Below are positions 42,473 to 50,693 of a DNA stretch of 64,000 nucleotides, piece after piece. The notes below the pieces were generated by a model that saw only the letters and a program-made list of their open reading frames with translations, searched no databases and had not been told where the DNA came from. Position numbers and translations under genes: made by a program. This DNA is from Bacteroides sp. Marseille-P3684 (GTDB lineage Bacteria > Bacteroidota > Bacteroidia > Bacteroidales > Bacteroidaceae): NCBI RefSeq assembly GCF_900291465.1, contig NZ_LT985808.1, positions 976,092 through 1,040,091 on the forward strand. The letters run 5' to 3'. Each line of letters opens with the position of its first letter. The first letter of the stretch is position 1.

Positions 42473-43684
42473 ATGAACACGAGAACCCTATTGACGACGG
42501 TCGCCCTTTGCCTGGCGACCCTGAGTGCGCATGCCGGCAACCTCTTCACCTCGCTGCTCGGAAAGAGTGAGGCGGAAGTGGAGGCACGGCTCCAGCAAGT
42601 GTGGAACCACTTCTTTACCCCTGCGGACCTGGACCGCTACGAAGCCCCCGGCGAGACGTCGGTCTACTATGAGACGGCGGACGGGCTGGCATTCATCATG
42701 GACACCGGCAACAACGACGTGCGCTCCGAAGGGATGTCGTACGGGATGATGCTCAGTGTGCAGCTGGACCACCGGAAGGAGTTCGACAAGCTGTGGGGCT
42801 TGGCGAAGAAGTATATGGCTTATGCGCCGGGGAGTGCCTGGGACGGCTATTTCTGCTGGCAGTGCCGTCCGGACGGGACGAAGCTGGGAGGCAGCAATGC
42901 GTCCGACGGCGAGGCTTACTTCGTCACCGCGCTCTTCCTGGCTGCCGAACGTTGGGGAGAGCCTCGCTATGCCGACGAGGCGAATGCCATCCTGACAAAG
43001 GTCATGAACAAGGACGGCGAACGCACCGGCGTGTACAACCTTTATAATAAGGAGAACGGACTCATCACCTTCGTGCCCGACCGCATGGGGCACGGCTTCA
43101 CCGACCCTTCGTACCAGCTGCCTGCCTTCCTGGACAAATGGGCGCAGGTCGCGTCGGCAGACCGTCCCTTCTGGGAACGTGCGGCGACGGAGGCACGTCG
43201 GCACCTCATTGCCTCGGCACATCCGGAGACGGGGCTGTACCCTGACTACAGCGAGTACGACGGGCGTGCCTATCGCTGGCCGCATGCCGGCTACGACACC
43301 TCCATCTACATGTACGATGCCATCCGCTGTGCGATGAATGTGGGGATGGACTACTATCTCTGGGGAAAGGACAAGGCGAACCAGACGGAGGTCATGGCCC
43401 GTCTGCTGACGTTCTTCCGGCGCGACGGCTTCCGTCATGCCCACTTTGCGCTCGACGGTTCGGATGCTTTCGGCGAATACACGCAGGGCATGGCAGGTGC
43501 GAATGCGGTGGGTGCGGTGGCGCTAGCCGATTCCGACTCTCCGGAACACCGCGAGTTGGCACGCGAGTACGTGCAACGGCTGTGGGACGCGCAGCCTCCC
43601 ACGGGCAAGTTCCGCTACTACGAGGGGCTGGTCTATTTCCTCTCGATGCTCCATGTGTCGGGGCACTTTGCACTGAACTTCTGA
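42473..43684 (+). CDS. GH8 reducing-end xylose-releasing exo-oligoxylanase
   Basis: This enzyme would remove xylose from the reducing end of xylo-oligosaccharides and so complete backbone breakdown. The open frame extends upstream to 42383. The ATG at 42473 starts a clean signal peptide (MNTRTLLTTVALCLATLSAHA), giving 403 residues, and a promoter-like motif lies inside the upstream extension. GH8 landmarks include NDVRSEGMSYGMMLSVQL with candidate acid E86, GSAWDGYFCWQC, GGSNASDGEAYFVTALFLA and RAYRWPHAGYDTSIYMYDAIRC. The shape fits the Rex-type members rather than cellulases. It is transcribed divergently from the HTCS gene, so both may share the control region 42242-42472. Confidence 0.88.
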   Translation: MNTRTLLTTVALCLATLSAHAGNLFTSLLGKSEAEVEARLQQVWNHFFTPADLDRYEAPGETSVYYETADGLAFIMDTGNNDVRSEGMSYGMMLSVQLDHRKEFDKLWGLAKKYMAYAPGSAWDGYFCWQCRPDGTKLGGSNASDGEAYFVTALFLAAERWGEPRYADEANAILTKVMNKDGERTGVYNLYNKENGLITFVPDRMGHGFTDPSYQLPAFLDKWAQVASADRPFWERAATEARRHLIASAHPETGLYPDYSEYDGRAYRWPHAGYDTSIYMYDAIRCAMNVGMDYYLWGKDKANQTEVMARLLTFFRRDGFRHAHFALDGSDAFGEYTQGMAGANAVGAVALADSDSPEHRELAREYVQRLWDAQPPTGKFRYYEGLVYFLSMLHVSGHFALNF

Positions 43685-43782
43685 CCCGAAGAACTTGTTT
43701 CTGAAATAAAGGGAGATACCGGACGGTCGGATGACCGCTCGGGACTTCTGTCCGGATGGACAGGGGATGGACTTGTCGGTCC

Positions 43783-43858
43783 GTCAGTCCCCGGGAGTGT
43801 TCCGAGAGACAGCCGCGCGTCGTCGGCAGCTGCTCTGTGGACCGCCTCGGGGACTGAC
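43783..43858. terminator. Inverted repeat between convergent GH8 and exonuclease III genes
   Basis: GTCAGTCCCCG (43783-43793) is the exact reverse complement of CGGGGACTGAC (43848-43858). Two shorter dyads with a GGAT core, near 43724-43737 and 43748-43763, precede it. The placement between converging genes suits a bidirectional terminator, although there is no T-run. Confidence 0.45.
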
Positions 43859-43870
43859 AGCCTCAGTAAC

Positions 43871-44629
43871 TTACAGGTTCAGTTCCACTTCCACGGGGCA
43901 GTGGTCGGAACCGAAGACCTCGGTGTGTATCTTGGCATCGACCAGCGCCTCCTGCAAGCGGTTGGAGACGACAAAGTAGTCGATACGCCAGCCCGCATTC
44001 TTCTCCCGGGCACGGAAGCGGTAGGACCACCACGAGTAGATGTCCGTCCGGTCCGGGTAGAAATAGCGGAAGGAGTCAGTGAATCCCGCATCGAGCAGCT
44101 CCTGGAACTTGGCACGCTCCTCGTCGGTGAAGCCCGCGTTGCGGCGGTTCGTCTTGGGATTCTTGAGGTCTATCTCCTTGTGTGCCACGTTCAGGTCTCC
44201 GCAGACGATGACGGGCTTCCGTGTGTCGAGCTGCTGGAGGTATGCGCGGAAGTCGTCCTCCCACGTCATGCGGTAGTCCAGTCGGCGCAACTCGTCCTGC
44301 GAGTTGGGGGTGTAGACCGTTACGAGGAAGAACTTGTCCATCTCCAGTGTGATGACGCGCCCCTCGTGGTCATGCTCGTCGATGCCCAGTCCGTAGGTCA
44401 CGTTGAGCGGGGTGTGGCGGGTGAAGACGGCTGTCCCGGAGTATCCCTTCTTCTCGGCATAGTTCCAGTAGGACGTGTATCCGTCGAACGAGAGGTCCAG
44501 CTGTCCCTCCTGCATCTTGGTCTCCTGCAAGCAGAAGAAGTCGGCGTCCAGCGCCAGGAAGGCGTCTCGGAAGCCTTTGTCGCAACAGGCACGCAGCCCG
44601 TTGACGTTCCATGAAATCAATCTAATCAT
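43871..44629 (-). CDS. xth: Exodeoxyribonuclease III (AP endonuclease)
   Basis: This is a cytoplasmic DNA-repair enzyme that cuts at abasic sites and degrades from 3' ends. The longer frame extends to 45040 through non-conserved sequence. The ATG at 44629 begins MIRLISWNVNGLRA, the universal start of the family, giving 252 residues. Conserved motifs are LQETKMQ (metal ligand E), IVCGDLNVAH (catalytic D and N), GWRIDYFVVS and the C-terminal GSDHCPVEVEL (catalytic His). Length is typical. It is separated from the xylan locus by a hairpin region and is probably unrelated housekeeping. Confidence 0.95.
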   Translation of the reverse strand: MIRLISWNVNGLRACCDKGFRDAFLALDADFFCLQETKMQEGQLDLSFDGYTSYWNYAEKKGYSGTAVFTRHTPLNVTYGLGIDEHDHEGRVITLEMDKFFLVTVYTPNSQDELRRLDYRMTWEDDFRAYLQQLDTRKPVIVCGDLNVAHKEIDLKNPKTNRRNAGFTDEERAKFQELLDAGFTDSFRYFYPDRTDIYSWWSYRFRAREKNAGWRIDYFVVSNRLQEALVDAKIHTEVFGSDHCPVEVELNL

Positions 44630-44733
44630 ATTCTTACAGCGCTTTAAAGGTTTGTCCCCTGTCAGTCGGTGGCGGTTCACCGGACGTTGACGGCGGGGTG
44701 TTTTTATGGGTATGCCCGGTTGCCGACGGCAAA

Positions 44734-46020
44734 TCAGGCAAGCTTTTCCTTTACTGCCTCTTCCAGCAGTCGGCAGGAGCCTTCGATGCCCCAGAAGCTG
44801 CTGTCGAGTGTCAGGTCGTAGTTGGTCGCGTCGTTCCACGTCCGTCCGGTGTAGGCCCGGTAGTGTCCGGCGCGTGCCTTGTCCACACGTCGGAGCTTGT
44901 CCATCGCCTCTCCGCCGGAGTCGCGGTACTCCGTCACGGCGCGGTCGAACTTGGCGTCGGTGCTGGCATGGATGAACACGTTGAAGCAGCGCCGGTGGTC
45001 CTGAAGGACGTAGTCGGCACACCGTCCCACGATGACACACGGACCCTGTGCCGCCAGCCGCCGGATGACCCGGCTCTGTGCCACGAAGAGTGCGTCGTCA
45101 AACGAGAGACTGCGTTCGATGGGGACGGTGAAGTCCTGCATCACCAGTTCGTAGAGCAGGGTGCTCGACAGGTTCTGCTCCTTCCGCTCCACGACGTCGG
45201 GCTTCAGGTGGTTCTCTTGCGCCACGAGGTCGATGAGCTCCTTGTCATAGAAGGCGAAGCCCAGGTCCTTTGCCACCCGACGTCCGATTTCCCGTCCGCC
45301 ACTCCCATACTCCCGTGCAATGGTGATGACGGGGTATTCGTCGGTGGACGTCCGTCGCGGGCGGGGAATGTCGTCTTCTGCGCTGACCCAGCGTCGGAGT
45401 CCGTTCAGCCGTCGGTTGAACACGCGGGCGAAGAATCCCACCAGCAGTGCCGCGATGACCGTCCCTTCACGCACTCCCTCGATGCTGCCGAACATGAGCA
45501 GCGAGATGAGGCATGCCAACAGCATGAGCGACGTGTCGAAACAGACCTTCATCAGTCCGAACTCCTTCTTGGTGACGCGCGACAGGGCGCTGACGAATGC
45601 TTCTCCGCCGAGCATCACGACGTTGCCCACCACTTCGAGGCTCACGCCGAAGCCCAGGATGGCACAGCCCACGAGCAATGCCACAATCTGCCAGAAGTAG
45701 TCCGTCGGGTGGACAAAGCCGAGTGACCACATGGAGAGGTCGATGCAGGCGCTGAACACCACCGTGATGGGTAGCTGTAACCACTGCTCCTTCTTGAAGT
45801 CCTTGCCCAACAGGAGGATTTGTCCGATGACGAGCAGGACGTTGAGCACAAAGGTAAGCATTCCCAGCGTAAGAGGCGTGCCCAGGCTGACGGTATATGG
45901 TACGCTCGAAATGGGCGAGGAGCCCAGTCCGGCCTTGATGATGAAGGAGATACCCAGCGCATTGACATACAGTCCGAGCAGGAACACCAGGTAACGTCGC
46001 AGTAATTCTTGTCTTGACAT
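44734..46020 (-). CDS. Fusion of a YczE/YitT-like membrane domain with a cytidylate-kinase-like domain
   Basis: The ATG at 46020 (MSRQELLRRYLVFLLGLY) is preferred over the frame start at 46092, which would prefix a basic non-hydrophobic tail and place the promoter-like TATTTTTG at 46090-46097 inside the gene. The product is 428 residues. The first about 210 residues contain five to six membrane helices like the YczE/YyaS/YitT family (NALGISFIIKAGLGSSPISS is the conserved motif). From about residue 225 a soluble P-loop-type kinase domain follows (PVITIAREYGSGGREIGRRVAKDLGFAFYDKEL, CVIVGRCADYVLQ). This is the AAA_26 cytidylate-kinase-like group. The role is unknown. A membrane carrier regulated by or feeding a kinase is one possibility. 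Confidence 0.85.
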   Translation of the reverse strand: MSRQELLRRYLVFLLGLYVNALGISFIIKAGLGSSPISSVPYTVSLGTPLTLGMLTFVLNVLLVIGQILLLGKDFKKEQWLQLPITVVFSACIDLSMWSLGFVHPTDYFWQIVALLVGCAILGFGVSLEVVGNVVMLGGEAFVSALSRVTKKEFGLMKVCFDTSLMLLACLISLLMFGSIEGVREGTVIAALLVGFFARVFNRRLNGLRRWVSAEDDIPRPRRTSTDEYPVITIAREYGSGGREIGRRVAKDLGFAFYDKELIDLVAQENHLKPDVVERKEQNLSSTLLYELVMQDFTVPIERSLSFDDALFVAQSRVIRRLAAQGPCVIVGRCADYVLQDHRRCFNVFIHASTDAKFDRAVTEYRDSGGEAMDKLRRVDKARAGHYRAYTGRTWNDATNYDLTLDSSFWGIEGSCRLLEEAVKEKLA

Positions 46021-46089
46021 AGGTGAATATAATAGGTATGTGTTTGTGTTGTCTGACCGACGGGTGAAACGTTTTGTGCGTTTCGGGCG

Positions 46090-46097
46090 CAAAAATA
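46090..46097 (-). promoter_or_regulatory. Candidate -7 element for the membrane-kinase fusion gene
   Basis: The minus strand reads TATTTTTG, a fit to TAnnTTTG, about 70 bases upstream of the preferred start at 46020. A -33 TTG is not evident. Confidence 0.35.
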
Positions 46098-46448
46098 CGG
46101 AAAATATGTGACTTTCTGTTACAGCCCGGTGTCATTTCCCCGTCCGGATGCTCATCCTACAGTTTGTAAACCTTCCTACTGTATCCTCTCTGTTCGGCTG
46201 ACGGGGCATACGGTACCCGTCCCGTATGTCCGTGTTGCGAAAAGAGTTTACGTGTTTCCTCTTTCCTCCAGTTCTTGGGAAAGAAAGACGGGTGTTTGTT
46301 TCACATTTCTTTATTTTGGCACACTCTAATTCCAATAACTTAAAAATCTAATACTTCACAGTCTGTTTTCTTGAAAAAAAAGTTGTCGGATGCGAATTAT
46401 CAACTTACTTTTGCCACGTAAATCACATTTGCGATAAAAGAGTGTAAT
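46093..46448. other. Gene-free spacer upstream of the switch locus
   Basis: No coding sequence is seen. Composition shifts to AT-rich toward 46448. A small dyad (CATACGG with CCGTATG, about 46207-46227) and the promoter at 46383-46413 are the only recognisable features. Confidence 0.5.
46383..46413 (+). promoter_or_regulatory. Fixed promoter in front of the phase-variable regulator
   Basis: TTG at 46383-46385 and TACTTTTG at 46406-46413 lie 20 bases apart, a good Bacteroidales -33/-7 pair. The expected transcript starts near 46420, about 30 bases before the ATG at 46449. It lies outside the invertible segment, so it would drive whichever end is turned toward it. Confidence 0.6.
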
Positions 46449-46637
46449 ATGGAAGCTACAGTACAAAGACAAGACACGCGGGTGCCTTCCTACCGTGCTC
46501 TGTCTACTCCGGGTAACTCACGGGCTGAGCTGTACAAGAAGATTCTCAAATGTCTGGATGTTCACAAAGTGTATCTGGACCGTGACTTGAATCTGGTGAA
46601 GTTCAGTTCAATAGTGGGTACAGATACTGAACTGTAA
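46449..46637 (+). CDS. N-terminal half of a phase-variable AraC-type regulator (truncated in this orientation)
   Basis: The frame encodes 62 residues beginning MEATVQRQDTRVPSYRALS and ending VKFSSIVGTDTEL before a stop. It contains no complete helix-turn-helix. The last residues, SSIVGT, sit on the left copy of the 17-bp inverted repeat (46612-46628). Joining its first 58 codons to the segment read from the right copy (NTTYLSNTVNEMFGCNLKS onward, 50346-50107) gives an uninterrupted 137-residue AraC-type protein. In the orientation sequenced the gene is therefore cut off after 58 native residues plus DTEL. It has its own promoter outside the invertible DNA. Confidence 0.8.
   Translation: MEATVQRQDTRVPSYRALSTPGNSRAELYKKILKCLDVHKVYLDRDLNLVKFSSIVGTDTEL
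46604..46634. repeat. Left recombination site of the invertible segment
   Basis: The core TAGTGGGTACAGATACT (46612-46628) is the inverted partner of 50341-50357, with one mismatch in 17. The site itself is an imperfect dyad: CAGTTCAATAG (46604-46614) and ATACTGAACTG (46624-46634) pair at 9 of 11 positions around a 9-base centre. This layout resembles a tyrosine-recombinase core site. Confidence 0.7.
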
Positions 46638-46668
46638 AATAACACTTGCGATATTATTGATAAAGTAC

Positions 46669-46700
46669 AAAAGGGCGACCCCGCAAGGAGTCGCCCTTTT
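46669..46700. terminator. Bidirectional intrinsic terminator at the end of the surface lipoprotein gene
   Basis: AAAAGGGCGAC (46669-46679) pairs perfectly with GTCGCCCTTTT (46690-46700) around a 10-base loop, with A/T runs on both sides. It follows the lipoprotein gene on the minus strand and is also placed to stop transcripts running out of the truncated regulator. Confidence 0.85.
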
Positions 46701-46743
46701 CATTTAGGATTGTGTTATAACTCTGTCGTTTAAAGAATACGGA

Positions 46744-49700
46744 TTAGCGTTTCTCTACAGTTACAGGCAGATCGATAACTACATCGTGACCGAAGATGTC
46801 AACGTAAACGATACGGAGTGTAGACTCAACGTTGTCAGTCGGGTTATCATACGGATTATGCTTGGTCGGCTTGAAGCAGAGGTTTCCGCTGTAATCGAAG
46901 TACGGTTCGAAGTATTCGTTCTTCGTCGTTTTGTCATCTACATTCGTGTAGAGGGCAATCGACTTGTACTGACCGTTCATGCGATCGATTGCAGAACCGA
47001 ATTCCTTATCACGTGCAGTGACAAATTCCTTCAGGGTCTTGCCGAAGTCGGTGTCATTGAAGCTGTTTGTGCTTTCTACAACCTCCCATGTCAATCCGCT
47101 AGGATTGAATGCATTATAGGTTTCAGCATAAGTGATTACAGGATTCTTGTCATCTTTACCCGTCACGGATTCAGCCCAATCCCAAGTCATGATTTCTGCA
47201 TCATAGATGCAAGAGAAGATGGTTTCAAATTCTTCGACGGTGATGGTGTGGTTGGATGCAACACACCTGTCTTGAATCTCGTTGAAGGTGTAGCTGATCT
47301 TACCCCAATCAAATTCAACCTTGGTAGCATGCTTAACCGTGTTGTCGATGAACTCACGGGCAACTTCGAATCTGTATCCTGAATAGTTCATGAATCCATT
47401 CGTACCTGTTACTACCAAGTCTTCGGGTTCTTGACCATCACGACGTGCATTTTCGAAGGTTATGATATAGTGCTCAGCACCTTCATCGTTTCTATCCATG
47501 CCGTTGAATACGCGAGTCAGCAAGCCTTCACCGTATTGACCGTACTTAGTCGGTTCAAGGTAGTTGATGTGGATGCCGCCATTGATCTGGTTAGCCTTGA
47601 TACCGAAGCCTTCAGGAGCTGTTTGCGGCAAGCTCTTCTTAGCTTCAACAGGAATAGTAGCCAGGATGCGTCCGTCATCAGCTTTCACGGTGATTGTTCC
47701 AGTGTAGACATGGTCATCAACCAAATAAGCTGCGCCAACTTCGAATTGAGTACGGATGTACTTCACATTCTGCCATCCCTTACCATGCTTCAGGTCGTTC
47801 CACTTCAATTCTTTCTTGTTGGCGTCATAGTAATGAACCTTAAATACATTGCCGCTGATGAGCGTACCATCATTGTCCTTGTAGATCGGTTCAATCATCT
47901 TGGAATCGATGTCATAGCTTGCAATGTTGGCTGCCTCGATGATGGTTTCAGGAATACCGTTCACGAGAACGTAGTCAGAATAGTCATAGTAGTTTGCATC
48001 GTACGGATTGACTACAATATCTGTCTTGACAGCGGGCAGAGCTACAGCAGCCTTGCCTACATGTACGTAGAATGCACGACCATCCGGGTCAACATAAGTA
48101 CCATCGGCATTGACAGCATAAACACGGAAGCCGAGGATTTCATCGTCGTATTCGTAGTCACCGAGGTTGATGCTCAAGGTTGCTTTACCATCACATGCGT
48201 CAATGTCAAGCACTTTGTCAATATCGCCGCTGATACCTTCTTGGAAGGTGTTCCATGCTCTCAACTCAGAAGCGTCGCTTTCACCGGCAAAGTCACGGTC
48301 CAGTGAGATATAGAAGTATTTGGCCTGCTTGGTCTCGTCATCCAGTTCTACAGTAAACTTCGTATCCTGTGCGATAGCAAAGCAGTCTTCATTGCGACGT
48401 GCATCGTAACGGGTTACGGAAGCATTGAAGTCCGGATTTACATACTCCCAAGTCGGCCGAACTTCAATATCGTCCTTCCACTGATATTCATAAGGAGCTT
48501 TGTCTTCTTTGACATCGCCGTCCCAGCGGTTCTGGATTTCATTTACACGCTTCTTGGTGAGGTCTTCATTGTTGGTCTCGTAGACTGAGAAGCCAATGCT
48601 GCCAACTTCACCCTTACGGTCTTCACCGAATGTCAATTCATAAGAAGAAGTTACCTTGCGTACACCACCTGCTGTTGCCGCATTGTCTTTCAAAGCGCCG
48701 TAGTTTTGGTTTACGCCCAAAGCGAACATTACTTGATGGTCATTCATGGTTGTAACTTCCTTGAATGCCTTTTCGAAGTCAAAGCTTTGAGTATCATCAG
48801 CCTTAGAACCTACTTCGATGGTAATTTCGTACAATCCGTTTTCGTTTTGAGCAGCGCGGGTTGTCAGTGTTCCTTGGAATTTCTCTACGGAAACAACTCG
48901 AACATAACCTTCTGAAACCAAGTCGGTGCCTTTCGTGTCAACAAGGCTGATTTCTTCTGCGCTCAATGAAGCGTCTGCAGGAGTTACCCGAACCAACAAC
49001 GTTTCAGACAGTCTGCGTCTTTCACCTTCTACGAAGGATTGAGCATTTTCCATTTCAGCTTTCGGGTTCAGCTCGTTGTGCTTTTCACCCTTTGTACCGA
49101 ATGTATATGTATACTTGGCTACGTCTGAAAGCAATACAAGGTCTGACTCGGCATATTTCTTTCCGGTTTCACCCTTTTGCAGGCCGTAAACCATTTCAAT
49201 GTGAGTGATGCCCTTATAGATAGCCGTATAGAGAACTGCGAGATTTTCATTGACAGTAGCAATGCGGCTGTTCAATGTAGCGATGTCTTGTTGTGCTTGT
49301 TCGATTTCGCCACCCATAGCCTCCAGTTCGGTAGGATCAAGGCCTTTCCACTTGTCAACCTGAGCTGCAAGAGCGCTCAAGTCTGTTTGAATGTCGTCGA
49401 TAGCTGCATTGTTGGTCTGCTTGTAGGTATTCAAAGCTGTTTCCTGAGCAACGATTGCCGTTTCAGCCTTACCAATGCGGTTCAACAGGTCTTCAACCTT
49501 TGCGGAGATACCCTTAACTGTAGTGTTCAACTCTTGGTAAGCCTTGTCCAATTCGGCAAGAGTTTCTTCAGTCTGTCCCTGGAAAGCCAGAAGAGCTTCT
49601 ACATTACCCTGGCAGATGGTCAACGCAGCTTCCACTGCATCGATGTCTTCCTGCAATGCATTGTCACCTTGCTGGATCAGGCTGGTCAATTCTTCCTTGG

Positions 49701-50046
49701 CAGCTGTCAGGCTCTTTGCGGCTTCATCGATGGCAGCTTGTTGTCCTTCCAATGCAGCTTGCTTGGCTTCTGCAGCGGCGATGGCAGCTTCGTCAGCTGA
49801 AGCCTGAGCCTCCTGGACAGCTTTCTCGGCGGCTTCTATATCGCTCTGCAATCCGGTCTGTGCTGACTGTAAGCTGGAGATGGAGCTATTGACTGCCTCC
49901 AGCTGCTGAGTCAGGTCGGCTTTGTTCGCCTCGTCCTGATTGCGGAGCTCATCAATGTCGTCATCGTAATCCTTACATGACGTTACTACTCCTGCTGAGA
50001 GCAAGGCTGCACTGAACAGAAGCGCATTCATAAACTTTTTGTTCAT
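46744..50046 (-). CDS. Large coiled-coil surface lipoprotein (S-layer-like), within the invertible segment
   Basis: The 1100-residue product has a signal peptide with lipobox VVTSC (Cys24), then KDYDDDIDELRNQ. A long alanine- and glutamine-rich coiled coil spans residues about 30-290. It is followed by about 800 residues of probable beta-rich domains without enzyme motifs (LLVRVTPADASLSAEEISL, YEITIEVGSKADD, EILGFRVYAVNADGTYVDPDG, LRIVYVDIFGHDVVIDLPV). The first residues resemble abundant surface-layer-type lipoproteins of Bacteroides relatives. The gene is clearly AT-richer than the xylan locus. It starts 60 bases after the C-terminal half of the AraC-type gene and is read in the same direction. 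In the present orientation I see no promoter-like TAnnTTTG upstream on its strand. The exact role (surface layer, adhesin or phage receptor) is not known. Confidence 0.75.
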   Translation of the reverse strand: MNKKFMNALLFSAALLSAGVVTSCKDYDDDIDELRNQDEANKADLTQQLEAVNSSISSLQSAQTGLQSDIEAAEKAVQEAQASADEAAIAAAEAKQAALEGQQAAIDEAAKSLTAAKEELTSLIQQGDNALQEDIDAVEAALTICQGNVEALLAFQGQTEETLAELDKAYQELNTTVKGISAKVEDLLNRIGKAETAIVAQETALNTYKQTNNAAIDDIQTDLSALAAQVDKWKGLDPTELEAMGGEIEQAQQDIATLNSRIATVNENLAVLYTAIYKGITHIEMVYGLQKGETGKKYAESDLVLLSDVAKYTYTFGTKGEKHNELNPKAEMENAQSFVEGERRRLSETLLVRVTPADASLSAEEISLVDTKGTDLVSEGYVRVVSVEKFQGTLTTRAAQNENGLYEITIEVGSKADDTQSFDFEKAFKEVTTMNDHQVMFALGVNQNYGALKDNAATAGGVRKVTSSYELTFGEDRKGEVGSIGFSVYETNNEDLTKKRVNEIQNRWDGDVKEDKAPYEYQWKDDIEVRPTWEYVNPDFNASVTRYDARRNEDCFAIAQDTKFTVELDDETKQAKYFYISLDRDFAGESDASELRAWNTFQEGISGDIDKVLDIDACDGKATLSINLGDYEYDDEILGFRVYAVNADGTYVDPDGRAFYVHVGKAAVALPAVKTDIVVNPYDANYYDYSDYVLVNGIPETIIEAANIASYDIDSKMIEPIYKDNDGTLISGNVFKVHYYDANKKELKWNDLKHGKGWQNVKYIRTQFEVGAAYLVDDHVYTGTITVKADDGRILATIPVEAKKSLPQTAPEGFGIKANQINGGIHINYLEPTKYGQYGEGLLTRVFNGMDRNDEGAEHYIITFENARRDGQEPEDLVVTGTNGFMNYSGYRFEVAREFIDNTVKHATKVEFDWGKISYTFNEIQDRCVASNHTITVEEFETIFSCIYDAEIMTWDWAESVTGKDDKNPVITYAETYNAFNPSGLTWEVVESTNSFNDTDFGKTLKEFVTARDKEFGSAIDRMNGQYKSIALYTNVDDKTTKNEYFEPYFDYSGNLCFKPTKHNPYDNPTDNVESTLRIVYVDIFGHDVVIDLPVTVEKR

Positions 50047-50106
50047 AATACTAAAACTTTAAATTTAAAGATTAATAAAACTGGTTTTGTTGTTTTCATT
50101 CGGATG

Positions 50107-50355
50107 TCAATCACAGCTTTCCCTGCAAGTGCTCACGTAGTGGTTGGGCGTGATGCCTTCACAACGCTTGAACGAGGCGTAGAAAGTGCTCTTCGAGGCG
50201 AAGCCGCACACGAAGGGAATGTCTTTGAGCCTACAGATGCCCCGGCGCAATACGTCCTTGGCATACTGAACACGGTACCAATTGATTAAGGACTTCAAGT
50301 TGCAGCCGAACATCTCGTTGACCGTGTTCGACAGATAGGTAGTATTTGTACCCAC
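50107..50355 (-). CDS. C-terminal (DNA-binding) half of the phase-variable AraC-type regulator
   Basis: From the right inverted repeat the minus strand encodes VGTNTTYLSNTVNEMFGCNL, then LKDIPFVCGFASKSTFYASFKRCEGITPNHYV. This is the canonical two-helix-turn-helix AraC domain. The only start available is a GTG inside the repeat (50355), without a convincing ribosome-binding site, and it would omit the first part. The missing N-terminus is encoded at 46449 on the other strand. The frame stays open upstream to about 50805, but that extension lacks any ATG and looks non-coding. The piece is therefore a silent half gene in this orientation, not a decayed one. Confidence 0.8.
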   Translation of the reverse strand: MGTNTTYLSNTVNEMFGCNLKSLINWYRVQYAKDVLRRGICRLKDIPFVCGFASKSTFYASFKRCEGITPNHYVSTCRESCD

Positions 50356-50363
50356 TACTACTC
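50335..50363. repeat. Right recombination site of the invertible segment
   Basis: Read on the minus strand the core is TAGTGGGTACAAATACT (50357-50341). It has its own symmetrical arms, GTAGTA and TACTAC, on either side of a GTGGGTACAAA centre. The arms differ from those of the left site except next to the shared core. Confidence 0.65.
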
Positions 50364-50693
50364 TGTTTCCTGCAACCTGCAGCCTGACAGCCAGGAAGAT
50401 GGAGGAAGGAAACCGACGGGTGACCAGGATGCGACCGGATTTGCCGCAGGATACGCGGACGGGAACAGAGAGGGAGCGAAGGACTTCCCGTCTGTAAAAA
50501 ATACTGATAAACAGGAACGTTTGAAGGAACGGTTTCAGTTCGTGAACGGGGACTGGAGCGGCGAAAAGCGAGGTGACCAGCGGGTGACCGTCAGTGTGAG
50601 GGAAAGGTGCGAGGGAAGCGGGGAACAGGAATTTGGCATACTGACTTTTTGATGGGGAAAAGGGGTTGTCTGCTTTCCTTTTTTCAAAAATCA

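Larger units (their letters stand above)
46612..50357. other. Predicted invertible DNA segment (3.7 kb phase-variation switch)
   Basis: The segment is bounded by 17-bp inverted repeats (46612-46628 and 50341-50357, 16 of 17 matching). It contains the terminator at 46669, the surface lipoprotein gene and the 3' half of an AraC-type gene. Its flank carries the promoter and 5' half of that same gene. Recombination between the repeats restores the reading frame exactly and would put promoter, regulator and lipoprotein gene in one direction. No recombinase gene is seen nearby, so it would have to act from elsewhere. Confidence 0.75.

Noticed and set aside
44630-45040. N-terminal extension of exonuclease III
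   Set aside because: The sequence is arginine-rich without conservation and overlaps the kinase-fusion gene on the same strand in another frame. The canonical MIRLISWNVNG start is at 44629.
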